Shown here one piece after another: positions 1 to 8,064 of a stretch of 64,000 nt of DNA. Both the position numbers and the translations under genes were made by a program. The notes under the pieces were generated by a model. That model ran no database searches. It saw only the letters and a program-made list of their open reading frames with translations, and was not told the origin of the DNA. The DNA comes from Gammaproteobacteria bacterium (GTDB taxonomy: Bacteria > Pseudomonadota > Gammaproteobacteria > Pseudomonadales > Pseudohongiellaceae), in NCBI GenBank assembly GCA_030654835.1, contig JAURWS010000027.1:1-64000 (forward strand), given 5' to 3'. Within the stretch, counting starts at the first letter, position 1; every line of letters begins with the position of its first letter.

Positions 1-147
1 GGTGGCTACAGCAACAAGGAAATTTCCATCGCCATCTTCAAATCGGAAGGCACAGTCAAGAATCAGGTCTCATCCATCCTCTCCAAGCTCGGTGTGCGCG
101 ACCGGACCCAGGCTGTGCTGCGCGCCATCAATCAGGGATTACTCTGA
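1..147 (+). CDS. C-terminal end of a LuxR/NarL-type HTH regulator (5' partial)
   Basis: Only the last 48 codons are in the window. The frame reads GYSNKEISIAIFKSEGTVKN and continues through SKLGVRDRTQAVLRA to a TGA. This is the C-terminal half of a LuxR-type helix-turn-helix: the recognition helix around SEGTVKNQV is followed by the conserved KLGVRDRTQA segment. Such domains bind DNA, usually under control of an N-terminal receiver or ligand domain, which here lies before the window. The gene ends 20 bp inside the convergent PepSY gene, and a REP copy begins right after its stop. The family assignment is firm; the ligand and targets are unknown. Confidence 0.8.
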   Translation, partial: GGYSNKEISIAIFKSEGTVKNQVSSILSKLGVRDRTQAVLRAINQGLL

Positions 148-793
148 TGTGGGAGCGGGCAGGCTCGCTCTCACTTCGGCGTTTGAAGGTCAAACGAAAG
201 CCAGTCACGCTCATCACCGCCAGCAGGAACAGGCCGAGGACGCCCAGTACCCGGTCCAGCATCTCAACGCCCGTCCACTGCAGATAATGAATCTGGTAGA
301 GCCTGTCGATCCAGCGGGTATCCTGCCCGGACTGACGCAGACTGAGCGTGTTCCAGTCCAGTGTGTTGCGCGCACCGGTGGAGGTTTGAAACGTGCCGTC
401 CTGCAGAGGCTGCACCTGACCATAGCGTGGTGTGTTGCGGGCCACGGCATCAGCGACGAGCTTGAGTTGCATGTCAGCATCAGGCAGGGGCCAGGGTAGG
501 AGAGTGTCAGGATGCAGGTGCTGCCAGCCCTGCTCGGTGCGGACCAGCAGGTGATCACCAAGCACCGTGCGCAGGTAGCGGAACTCGCTCCAGCTGTCGG
601 TGGCTGGTATTGCCTGCGGGCTTCTCAGTGGGCTCTCAAGCGTTCCCGTCAGCGGATAGGTGCGAGGCTGCAGCATCTCATACGCTGCGCCATAGCCAGG
701 TTGGATAAGAAAGAACAGCCCGGTGAGTGTCCAGGCAATCAAAGGGGTCAGCATGACGATGCCGACCAGGCGGTGGTACTTGCGGATGCTCAC
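128..793 (-). CDS. PepSY-associated transmembrane protein
   Basis: About 221 residues. An N-terminal membrane helix follows KYHRLVGIVMLTP, a periplasmic stretch of roughly 150 residues follows, and a second helix (LGVLGLFLLAVMSVTGF) lies near the C-terminus. This matches short PepSY_TM proteins, which often accompany iron or flavin reductases. I chose the GTG at 793 because the longer frame upstream runs through a REP repeat that encodes an improbable N-terminus. The last 15 or so residues (from SESEPARSH) are also encoded by a REP copy, so the natural C-terminus has probably been replaced or extended by it. The role is unknown; a part in electron transfer or metal handling is only an inference from the family. 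Confidence 0.6.
   Translation of the reverse strand: MSIRKYHRLVGIVMLTPLIAWTLTGLFFLIQPGYGAAYEMLQPRTYPLTGTLESPLRSPQAIPATDSWSEFRYLRTVLGDHLLVRTEQGWQHLHPDTLLPWPLPDADMQLKLVADAVARNTPRYGQVQPLQDGTFQTSTGARNTLDWNTLSLRQSGQDTRWIDRLYQIHYLQWTGVEMLDRVLGVLGLFLLAVMSVTGFRLTFKRRSESEPARSHIRVIPD
148..173. repeat. REP repeat, single copy
   Basis: The sequence TGTGGGAGCGGGCAGGCTCG matches the GTGGGAGCGGGC REP core seen elsewhere in this window. It begins immediately after the LuxR stop codon and forms the 3' end of the PepSY reading frame. Confidence 0.75.
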
Positions 794-843
794 AATCGGT
801 CTCGGCGAACTCAGGGCCGCGAAGCATAGCCTATCTGATGCGA

Positions 844-912
844 CTGTGGGAGCGAGCCTGCTCGCGATTGAATCTTGCACTGGATCAATCGCGGGCAGGC
901 CCGCTCCCACAC
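844..912. repeat. REP pair in inverted orientation (BIME-like)
   Basis: CTGTGGGAGCGAGCCTGCTC on the left faces ATCGCGGGCAGGCCCGCTCC on the right across a short spacer, giving a long hairpin. It lies between the 3' end of ahpF and the start of the PepSY gene and could protect or end the ahpCF transcript. Confidence 0.8.
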
Positions 913-934
913 AGTACAAAAGCAGAGGCAGCAG

Positions 935-2488
935 TCAGTGGCGGATCAGGTGATCGAACGCGCTCAGCGATGCTCTGGCGCCCTCGCCCATGGCGATGAC
1001 GATCTGCTTGTAGGGCACCGTCGTCACGTCACCGGCGGCAAACACGCCCGGCACATTGGTCTGACCGCGCGCATCGGTGACGATCTCGCCTGCAGGAGAC
1101 AGATCAATCGTCCCCTTGAGCCAGTCGCTGTTGGGCAGCAGGCCGATCTGCACGAACACGCCATCCAGTGCCACGACACGTGGCTCGCCGCTGACGCGAT
1201 CCTTGTAAGCGAGCCCCGTCACCTTCTGACCATCGCCCACTACCTCGCTGGTCTGCACGCTGACAATCACCGTGACATTCGGCAGGCTGAACAGCTTGCG
1301 CTGCAACACCGCGTCAGCACGCAGCTTGTCGGCGAATTCCAGCAGGGTCACATGGCTCACGATACCGGCGAGATCGATGGCTGCCTCGACACCGGAGTTG
1401 CCACCGCCAATCACGGCGACACGCTTGCCTTTGAACAATGGACCATCACAGTGTGGGCAGTAGGCAACGCCGCGATTGCGATATTCCTTCTCACCCGGCA
1501 CATTCAATTCGCGCCAGCGCGCACCGGTGGCAACGATCACCGTCTTCGCCTTCAGCGTGGCACCGCTGTCGAAACGGATCTCGTGCAGGCCACCCGCTGC
1601 GGACGCAGGCACGAGTGCGGAGGCACGCTGCAGATTAATGATGTCCACGTTGTAGTCGCGCACGTTCTCTTCGAGCGCGCGGGCCAGCTTCGGCCCCTCA
1701 GTCTCCGCCATGGAAATCAGATTCTCGATGCCCATGGTGTCCAGCACCTGACCACCGAAGCGTTCTGCCGCGACGCCCGTGCGGATTCCCTTGCGCGCAG
1801 CATAGATGGCGCCTGCCGCGCCAGCAGGACCACCGCCGACCACCAGCACATCAAACGGCTCGCGAGCGCTGATCTTCGCGGCGTCACGAGCGGCAGCACC
1901 GGTGTCGATCTTCGCAAGAATTCCCTCTACTCCCATGCGGCCTGATGCAAATGGCTGACCGTTCAAATACACGGATGGCACCGACATGACCTGGCGTTGC
2001 TTCACCTCTTCCTGAAACAGCGCCCCATCGATGGCCACATGACGAATGTTTTGATTGAGAACCGCCATCAGGTTCAGCGCCTGAACCACGTCCGGGCAGT
2101 TCTGGCAGGACAGCGAGAAGTAGGTCTCGAACAAATACTCACCTTCGATGTCACGAATCTGCTCCGCAACCTCGGCGGAAACCTTGGGCGGATGTCCACC
2201 CACCTGCAGCAGTGCAAGAATCAGCGAGGTAAATTCGTGCCCCATCGGAATGCCGGCGAAAGTCAGGCTCGCACCACCCTGCGGGCGTTGCAGCGCGAAG
2301 GACGGCACACGTGCATCCGTGCCATCACTGCGCAGCGTGATCTTGTCGGTCAGCGTGACGATGTCCTGCAGCAGTGACCATAGCTCGCGCGACTTTTCCC
2401 GGTCGTCGAGAGAGGCAACAATCTCGAAAGGCTGCGTGACTCTCTCGAGATAGGTTTTAAGCTGATTCTTCATGGTGGCGTCTAACAT
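935..2488 (-). CDS. ahpF: Alkyl hydroperoxide reductase subunit F
   Basis: This 517-residue flavoprotein passes electrons from NADH to AhpC so that AhpC can reduce H2O2 and organic peroxides in the cytoplasm. The N-terminal tandem thioredoxin-like domain (about 1-200) carries its CxxC as CQNC at 128-131. The FAD site VVGGGPAG lies near 216-223, the redox-active CPHC of the thioredoxin-reductase-like part at 344-347, and the NAD site VIGGGNSG near 359-366. Length and N-terminus ([11 protein letters not shown]) agree with E. coli AhpF. It lies downstream of ahpC on the same strand, separated by a REP pair. The assignment is secure. Confidence 0.97.
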   Translation of the reverse strand: MLDATMKNQLKTYLERVTQPFEIVASLDDREKSRELWSLLQDIVTLTDKITLRSDGTDARVPSFALQRPQGGASLTFAGIPMGHEFTSLILALLQVGGHPPKVSAEVAEQIRDIEGEYLFETYFSLSCQNCPDVVQALNLMAVLNQNIRHVAIDGALFQEEVKQRQVMSVPSVYLNGQPFASGRMGVEGILAKIDTGAAARDAAKISAREPFDVLVVGGGPAGAAGAIYAARKGIRTGVAAERFGGQVLDTMGIENLISMAETEGPKLARALEENVRDYNVDIINLQRASALVPASAAGGLHEIRFDSGATLKAKTVIVATGARWRELNVPGEKEYRNRGVAYCPHCDGPLFKGKRVAVIGGGNSGVEAAIDLAGIVSHVTLLEFADKLRADAVLQRKLFSLPNVTVIVSVQTSEVVGDGQKVTGLAYKDRVSGEPRVVALDGVFVQIGLLPNSDWLKGTIDLSPAGEIVTDARGQTNVPGVFAAGDVTTVPYKQIVIAMGEGARASLSAFDHLIRH

Positions 2489-2525
2489 GACTTCTGTGTC
2501 CTCGAATGAAATTGCATCTCAGGGT

Positions 2526-2597
2526 CTGTGGGAGCGGGCCCCGCCCGCGATCGATTACTGCGTAGGAAACCAATCGCGGGCAGGCCCGCTCCCACAG
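2526..2597. repeat. REP pair between ahpC and ahpF
   Basis: CTGTGGGAGCGGGCCCCGCC and the facing ATCGCGGGCAGGCCCGCTCC form an inverted pair filling most of the ahpC-ahpF gap. In the transcript this would be a strong hairpin just after the ahpC stop. Confidence 0.85.
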
Positions 2598-2605
2598 AGT
2601 TCAGT

Positions 2606-3169
2606 TTAGATCTTGCCTACCAGGTCCACCGACGGCGCCAGTGTTGCCTCGCCTTCCTTCCACTTGGCAGGGCAGACTTCGCCGGGGTGAGAGGCGACAT
2701 ACAGGGCAGCCTTCACCTTGCGCAACAGCTCCTGCGCGTCGCGGCCGATGCCACCCGCAGTGATCTCGACGATCTGCACGCGACCTTCCGGGTCGACGAC
2801 GAAGGTGCCGCGCTCGGCCATGCCTTCAGATTCGATCATCACCTCGAAGTTGCGGCTGATCACGCCTGTGGGATCGCCGATCATCGGGTATTGGATCTTG
2901 CCGATGGTGTCAGAAGTGTCGTGCCAGGCTTTGTGGGTAAAGTGGGTATCGGTAGACACGGAGTAGATTTCTACGCCACGCTTCTGGAATTCTGAGTAGT
3001 TATCTGCCAGATCACCGAGCTCCGTGGGGCACACGAAGGTGAAGTCGGCGGGGTAGAAGAACACAATTGACCATTTGCCATGCAGGGTCTTTTCGGTGAC
3101 TTCGACGAAGGCGCCGTTGTGGAAGGCAGTGGCTTTGAATGGCTTGATGACGGTATTGATGAGTGACAT
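2606..3169 (-). CDS. ahpC: Alkyl hydroperoxide reductase subunit C (peroxiredoxin)
   Basis: This 187-residue typical 2-Cys peroxiredoxin reduces peroxides and is recycled by AhpF. The peroxidatic cysteine is C47 in [10 protein letters not shown], and the resolving cysteine is C166 in [10 protein letters not shown]. The start at [11 protein letters not shown] is preferred over an upstream codon: it matches the family N-terminus and has AGGAG nine bases upstream. It is the first gene of ahpC-ahpF. About 85 bp upstream lies an ATAG-N7-CTAT palindrome of the OxyR type, so peroxide induction is likely. The assignment is secure. Confidence 0.97.
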   Translation of the reverse strand: MSLINTVIKPFKATAFHNGAFVEVTEKTLHGKWSIVFFYPADFTFVCPTELGDLADNYSEFQKRGVEIYSVSTDTHFTHKAWHDTSDTIGKIQYPMIGDPTGVISRNFEVMIESEGMAERGTFVVDPEGRVQIVEITAGGIGRDAQELLRKVKAALYVASHPGEVCPAKWKEGEATLAPSVDLVGKI

Positions 3170-3251
3170 GCGGATGACTCCTGGTTGGTTGATGCAGGCA
3201 TCGTAAGCGATCCACTGAACCATTTAAAAATTGATTGTTTTTTGCATAACG

Positions 3252-3266
3252 ATAGTTTTTAGCTAT
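3252..3266 (-). promoter_or_regulatory. Possible OxyR half-site upstream of ahpC
   Basis: ATAGTTTTTAGCTAT is an exact ATAG-N7-CTAT, the core of the OxyR consensus. The second half-site at the expected N7 spacing is not well conserved. It lies about 85 bp before the ahpC start in an AT-rich stretch. Regulation of ahpCF by OxyR is established in related bacteria; binding here is inferred. Confidence 0.45.
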
Positions 3267-3331
3267 TAATTGACTGAAGCATGCCCGCCAACGCAACTGC
3301 CACGGTCGTTTCAGTCTCACCATTAAAGTGA

Positions 3332-3361
3332 TTGCGTTCATTATTTTGACTGACCTATACT
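3332..3361 (+). promoter_or_regulatory. Possible sigma-70 promoter of the TonB receptor gene
   Basis: TTGCGT and TATACT are separated by 18 bp, about 130 bp before the receptor start. The region between ahpC and the receptor (3170-3489) holds no gene and must carry two divergent promoters. This is the best forward match I can see in it. Confidence 0.35.
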
Positions 3362-3489
3362 GGCCACGCTTTGATCTAACCTATAGGGAGACTTGAAACG
3401 AAGAATTGAAAAGGATTTCCCGCTGTACTGAATGCTGACGCTGAAGTTCAACATCAGTCCCAAAATTATAAGAACACGGGGGAATCAAC

Positions 3490-6400
3490 ATGCATGGAAC
3501 CATTCCAGGCAGACGCAAAGCCATCACATCCGCAATTATTCTCGCAACCATGTCCATCGCTGCCGCCCAGAATGCAGCAGCGGCACAGGATGATCCCGAA
3601 GTAGAAGAAGTCGTCGTGACCGGATCCTATATCCGTGGCACGCCAATCGATGCGCCCTCCCCTGTGCAGGTCGTCAACCGTGACAGCATTGAGGCACAGG
3701 GTGCCGCTGTGATCTGGGACGTCATCAAGAACCTGGAGATCAACTCCGGTTCCATTACCAACCCCGGTTCCGGGGATAACAGCCAGGTCGCGGGCAGCGC
3801 CAACGTCAATCTGCGCAATCTCGGGGAGAACTCGACCCTGACCCTCGTCAATGGCAAGCGGCAGGTCTCCGCCGCCGCCACAACCCGCAGCGGTGGCGAG
3901 TTCGTCGACCTCAACTCGATTCCTCTGGTCATGACCGAACGGGTTGAAATTCTCACTGACGGTGGCTCGGCGCTGTACGGCGCAGACGCAGTGGCAGGCG
4001 CCGTGAACGTGATCATGCGGACCGACTTTGAAGGTCTGGAAGTCTACGGCGACCTGCAAGGCATCGCCGAAGCTGGAGACCTCTTCGACAAGACCGCCAG
4101 CGCCATCTGGGGCTGGGCGACCGAGGACGGCGACACTCACTTCGTGCTGTCTGGCGAACGCTTCGAGCGCGATCCTGTATCCGTGCAGTATGGCAACTAT
4201 TTCGATGAAAACTCCGAGTTTCTCGGTTCGGCCAGCAGCGCGGGAACGTTGATCTCCAGCCCCTTCTTCGGGGGCACGGTAAACCCGGCCTATATCAACC
4301 AGGGCATCACCAGTGCCAACATCGCCGATGGCGGATCTGCCAATACCGTTTACACCGATCCCGGCTGCTACACCGGCAAGTCGGTAGACGGCACACCGTT
4401 CCAGATCGGCAGGCTGCGGGAAGAACGCGGTGCGCGGGCCGGAACATGCTGGGAGGACAACTCCGAATGGAATTTCATTTCTCAAGAGACCACGCGCGAT
4501 AGCTTCGCAGGAGCCTTTAACCATACGTTCGAGAATGAAGCGGAATTCTACTCATTTTTCCAATACTCGGACTCCACCACCATCCGCGCCGACGACGGCT
4601 ACAACTCCTCACGCGGCCCCACCGTGTTCCTCGGCCAGCCCGGCGCACACGTCGGCGCTCGCGGTCAGGTGATGAATCTCGGGTACTACGCGCCGATGGC
4701 CGGTCTGACCCGACCAACGTCGATTCCGAATGCTCCAGTGGCCATGGCCAATGGCGGTCCGAACGTGGCGTTTTACACCAGCGTCAAGACCGGTGTTCCT
4801 CGCACAGGCGCCGACAACAACGAGACCTGGAACCAGACGCTCGGCGCCCAGACCGGCCTGCGCGGAGAATTGGAGGTCGGTGCCAAGACCTACAACTATG
4901 ACGTCAGCTACTCCTGGAGTGGCGCGAGCATGGAGCAGACCTACAAGACCTTCAACCGTCAGCGTGCCGAGTTGGCCGCCAACGGACTCGGTGGGCCAAG
5001 CTGCACCCCCAACGGCCGTTCTGACTTCGACTTCGGTCGCCAGCCCGGCACCGACGCCTGGGACACCTATAACGCCGGCCTGACCCAGACGTTCTTCCCT
5101 GGCTTCGTGTTCACGACGCGGGAGAGCCTGTCTTACGCCCTCACCAGCAACAACCAGGGCCAGGGCGGCTGCATGTTCTACAACCCCTTCCTGAGTGCGC
5201 TGACGAATCCCAATGTCGCGAACAGCGAAGCGCTGATGGACTGGATGAACCAGACCGTCAACGTGGTCGACAAGCGCAACAAGCTGGCGGTGGTGGATGC
5301 GGTCATCTCCGGCGAGCTGTTCGAGATGGGTGGCGGCATGGCCCAGTTCGCGGCAGGTGGTCAGTATCGAGATCAGAACAACAAGTCTCGCGCCTCGTTG
5401 CTGAACCTGCCCGGCATCCCCAATGCCATCCTGAGCTACGACGCGGCTGGCAAGCCGAACGCGACGCACTATGTCAGCAACAACTTCGACTGCTCGCTGT
5501 GCGCGTTCAACTATGACCATGACCGCACCGTGAAGGCGGTGTTCGGCGAACTGTCATTGCCGGTCTGGGAAAACGTCGAGACCCAGATCGCTCTGCGCTA
5601 CGAGGACTACGGCGGCAAGATCGGCAGCGAGGTGTCGCCGAAGTTCGCCATCAGCTGGCGACCGATTGAGGAGCTGCTGGTGCGGGGTTCATTCTCGCAG
5701 TCCTTCCGAGCGCCGAACATCGGTATCATCTACGCCGGGCTGGAGTCCTCCTCCGTAACCTTCCGCGATCCGATCTCCAGCCAGCGCGTGCGAGCCGGAC
5801 TGGTGCCTCCCACCAATGTGAATGCCGAGGCCGAGACTACCTACACGCTGGGCGGACCCGCGCCGGATGTCGGCAACGAATACGCCGATACGTTTAGTAC
5901 GGGCTTCATGTGGACACCAGGCGGATCACTGGAAGGCTTCAGCGTGGGGGCCGACGTATGGCGCTTCGAAGTGGAAGACCGCGTCATGCCACAACCACCG
6001 ATTTCGGCTCTGCAGCCGGAGATCGACGCGTTCATCACCGCAGCCGCAAACCCTGCCAACTACGTGTTGAACTCCACGGTTTCCAGCTCTGCCGCCAGTC
6101 CCTATACGGCCTGTAACCCCACCACGCTGGCAACGCAGTTTGGAGTTGATTCGAAGCAACGGCTGGATTGTGTGGTCGACCCTCGCAAGTACATCGTGCC
6201 GGGCATTCAGCGCGCCGCCAACGACAACACCGCCAACCTGATCACGCTGACGCTGGGCGCCATCAACGCCGGGGTGATTGAGGCGGACGGTATCGATCTG
6301 AAACTGGCCTACCGCTGGGATAACGATTGGGGCCGCTTCGGCATCAGCTCCGATTACACCCACGTGCGTCAGTACAAACTGGTCGACGTGCCGGGGTTGG

Positions 6401-6837
6401 AACTGGGGTTGAAGGATATCGGCATCTTTGATGCTGCTGGAACCACGGGAGACGACAACCTGGTGCGCTCGTTGCCGGACAATAAGGGCAACATCATGCT
6501 CAGCTGGAACCGTGATGCGCATGGCGTCACCGTCACCAACCGTCATATCGGTTCCTACCGCGATCTGTCGTACCAGACCACTTATGAAAACGGCAACGAC
6601 TTCGTCCGCTCCATGGTGCGCAAGAGTGTCGACAGCTACCAGACCTGGGATCTGCAGTACCGCTACACCCATGACTGGGCAAACGAGCTGTACGGCACTA
6701 CGATGTTCACGTTCGGCGTGCTCGATGCCTTCAACGAGGACCTGCCTTACCGTGAAAGCAGCTCGCTGAACTATGACGCCTCGGTGTTCGATGGCCGTGG
6801 CCGCCGCATCTACGCGAGAGTCCTCCTGCAACTCTAA
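3490..6837 (+). CDS. TonB-dependent outer-membrane receptor (large, 1115 aa)
   Basis: The protein has a signal peptide ending near residue 32 (IAAAQNAAAAQ), a TonB-box-like EEVVVTGSY, a plug domain (about 45-185, including LVNGKRQV and the ADAVAGAVNVIMR motif) and a long beta-barrel to the end. It imports a large substrate across the outer membrane using TonB/ExbBD energy. The plug resembles receptors of the iron-complex/oligosaccharide type; the substrate cannot be read from sequence. A GGGGGAAT ribosome site precedes the ATG. It stands alone, with no transporter or enzyme gene in its operon. The family is certain, the substrate unknown. Confidence 0.92.
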   Translation: MHGTIPGRRKAITSAIILATMSIAAAQNAAAAQDDPEVEEVVVTGSYIRGTPIDAPSPVQVVNRDSIEAQGAAVIWDVIKNLEINSGSITNPGSGDNSQVAGSANVNLRNLGENSTLTLVNGKRQVSAAATTRSGGEFVDLNSIPLVMTERVEILTDGGSALYGADAVAGAVNVIMRTDFEGLEVYGDLQGIAEAGDLFDKTASAIWGWATEDGDTHFVLSGERFERDPVSVQYGNYFDENSEFLGSASSAGTLISSPFFGGTVNPAYINQGITSANIADGGSANTVYTDPGCYTGKSVDGTPFQIGRLREERGARAGTCWEDNSEWNFISQETTRDSFAGAFNHTFENEAEFYSFFQYSDSTTIRADDGYNSSRGPTVFLGQPGAHVGARGQVMNLGYYAPMAGLTRPTSIPNAPVAMANGGPNVAFYTSVKTGVPRTGADNNETWNQTLGAQTGLRGELEVGAKTYNYDVSYSWSGASMEQTYKTFNRQRAELAANGLGGPSCTPNGRSDFDFGRQPGTDAWDTYNAGLTQTFFPGFVFTTRESLSYALTSNNQGQGGCMFYNPFLSALTNPNVANSEALMDWMNQTVNVVDKRNKLAVVDAVISGELFEMGGGMAQFAAGGQYRDQNNKSRASLLNLPGIPNAILSYDAAGKPNATHYVSNNFDCSLCAFNYDHDRTVKAVFGELSLPVWENVETQIALRYEDYGGKIGSEVSPKFAISWRPIEELLVRGSFSQSFRAPNIGIIYAGLESSSVTFRDPISSQRVRAGLVPPTNVNAEAETTYTLGGPAPDVGNEYADTFSTGFMWTPGGSLEGFSVGADVWRFEVEDRVMPQPPISALQPEIDAFITAAANPANYVLNSTVSSSAASPYTACNPTTLATQFGVDSKQRLDCVVDPRKYIVPGIQRAANDNTANLITLTLGAINAGVIEADGIDLKLAYRWDNDWGRFGISSDYTHVRQYKLVDVPGLELGLKDIGIFDAAGTTGDDNLVRSLPDNKGNIMLSWNRDAHGVTVTNRHIGSYRDLSYQTTYENGNDFVRSMVRKSVDSYQTWDLQYRYTHDWANELYGTTMFTFGVLDAFNEDLPYRESSSLNYDASVFDGRGRRIYARVLLQL

Positions 6838-6852
6838 ACCACTAGGCAAATA

Positions 6853-6924
6853 TTTGGGGTCAGAGTAAATTTGGGGTCAGAGTAAAAATACAGGCTGTAT
6901 TTTTACTCTGACCCCAAATTTACT
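6853..6924. repeat. GGGGTCAGAGTAAA repeat: tandem unit plus perfect hairpin
   Basis: A 17-bp unit TTTGGGGTCAGAGTAAA occurs twice in tandem (6853 and 6870). The second copy opens a perfect inverted repeat with 30-bp arms (6864-6893 and 6895-6924) around a single central G. The arms contain the same 24-bp sequence that bounds the transposase element at 19909-20720, so this looks like a non-autonomous relative. It sits between the TonB receptor stop and the DUF1840 start and could act as a terminator. Confidence 0.9.
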
Positions 6925-6938
6925 ATTGAGGCTTCGCA

Positions 6939-7265
6939 ATGATCATCAAGTTCAAGAGTGATCAGGCGGGTGAGTTCATCATGATGGGGCACGTGGCCCT
7001 GCCGCTGCTGCGGATGATGGGCGGGAGCGGCAATACGGAGGGTGCTGTGAGCGGTGAACTGTTGGACGAGGCTCTGCAGAAATTGGAGGCGGCGCTGCAG
7101 CAGACCGCGTCCTCGGCCAACGAGACAGCGGACGGGGCAGAGGATGAGAAAGACGAAGAGGAGAAACAACCCAAAGTAGGAGTGTCGACGCGAGCGTTAC
7201 CGTTGCTGGAGATGCTGCGCAAAGCCAAGGCAGCCGACGGCTATGTCATGTGGCAACCGGACTGA
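6939..7265 (+). CDS. DUF1840 family protein
   Basis: 108 residues. The N-terminus MIIKFKSDQAGEFIMMGHVA and the C-terminal VSTRALPLLEMLRKAKAADG followed by YVMWQPD are the conserved ends of the DUF1840 family, small cytoplasmic proteins of unknown function common in proteobacteria. The middle (about 50-82) is acidic and low in complexity (ADGAEDEKDEEEKQ) and is probably a flexible linker. The ribosome site GAGG lies seven bases before the ATG, only a few bases after the hairpin repeat, so the repeat has replaced whatever leader the gene once had. No function can be offered. Confidence 0.8.
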   Translation: MIIKFKSDQAGEFIMMGHVALPLLRMMGGSGNTEGAVSGELLDEALQKLEAALQQTASSANETADGAEDEKDEEEKQPKVGVSTRALPLLEMLRKAKAADGYVMWQPD

Positions 7266-7281
7266 TCCGGCACGCGGCCAG

Positions 7282-8013
7282 TCATTGGAGCAACGTCACA
7301 CGGCGCTTGCGGACTTCGATCTTGCGGTAGTTTGCTTTCTTCAGATCACCCTGCGTGGCTGCCACCAGTGCGTCCACATCGTGAAAAGGCAGCCTCCTGA
7401 GCGTCGCATAATCCAGATTCCACCACTCACTCTTCAGCAACACCTCACGCTGCGCCTCATCGAAGCGATAGCGCAACGGCCGCGCCGGATTACCTCCGAC
7501 AATCTGATACGGCTCTACGTCCCTCGTGACGATGGCATTGCGCGCCACCACGGCGCCGGTGCCGATCGTCACACCCGCCATGATGACCGCATCGTGAGCG
7601 ATCCAGACATCGTGACCAATCACCACATGCTGGTGCTCTGTCACATATTGATGACTGACCGCCATGCTGGTGGATACCCAGTTCACCGGATGGTTGCGCG
7701 GCGTCTCACCGAGCACGACGTTGCGCCCGATCGAGCAGAAGCGCCCGATCTCTTTCACATACTGCACTTGACTGCCGGAACGGATATAGCTGAAAGCACC
7801 GATGGTCAATGGTGTGCCTTTCTCAGGCAATTCCACCACCGCCTCCTTGATGCGGGCGTTTTCTTCCATGATGAGATGAGATGCGGACGAGATGTCGGCC
7901 ATCCCGGTCAGCGTCACGCCATAACGGGCAGCCTTCTTTTGCTGGTATAGATATCCGAGAATGCCAAACAAGGAAACAGCCTCTTTTCGGGGAAATGACG
8001 AAAGCCGCGACAA
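7282..8013 (-). CDS. CatB/Xat-like left-handed beta-helix acetyltransferase
   Basis: 243 residues. Hexapeptide repeats forming a left-handed beta-helix run from about residue 68 to 185, including the family signature GHDVWIAHDAVIMAGVTIGT and the C-terminal GGNPARPLRYRF. This is the trimeric xenobiotic/virginiamycin acetyltransferase fold, which uses acetyl-CoA. Members include antibiotic-resistance enzymes and polysaccharide-modifying enzymes. A C-terminal extension (about 200-243) and the lack of resistance-cassette context make a chromosomal housekeeping or cell-envelope role more likely. It converges on the DUF1840 gene with a 16-bp gap. The acceptor substrate is unknown. Confidence 0.8.
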   Translation of the reverse strand: MSRLSSFPRKEAVSLFGILGYLYQQKKAARYGVTLTGMADISSASHLIMEENARIKEAVVELPEKGTPLTIGAFSYIRSGSQVQYVKEIGRFCSIGRNVVLGETPRNHPVNWVSTSMAVSHQYVTEHQHVVIGHDVWIAHDAVIMAGVTIGTGAVVARNAIVTRDVEPYQIVGGNPARPLRYRFDEAQREVLLKSEWWNLDYATLRRLPFHDVDALVAATQGDLKKANYRKIEVRKRRVTLLQ

Positions 8014-8064
8014 TAGCAGCCGTCACGGCATGGTTCAAGGCTGCAACCGCAGGCCGACATGGCG

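Noticed and set aside
875-1945. A 356-codon frame opposite ahpF
   Set aside because: The minus strand encodes a full, unmistakable AhpF. The plus frame is low in hydrophobic order and matches nothing.
3466-4524. A long minus-strand frame opposite the TonB receptor, and similar ones at 4609-5520 and 5926-6849
   Set aside because: All lie inside the intact receptor gene and have no start signals or recognisable domains.
7282-8013. An antibiotic-resistance gene call for the CatB-like acetyltransferase
   Set aside because: The fold is shared by many sugar and cell-envelope acetyltransferases. No cassette, integron or resistance neighbours are present.
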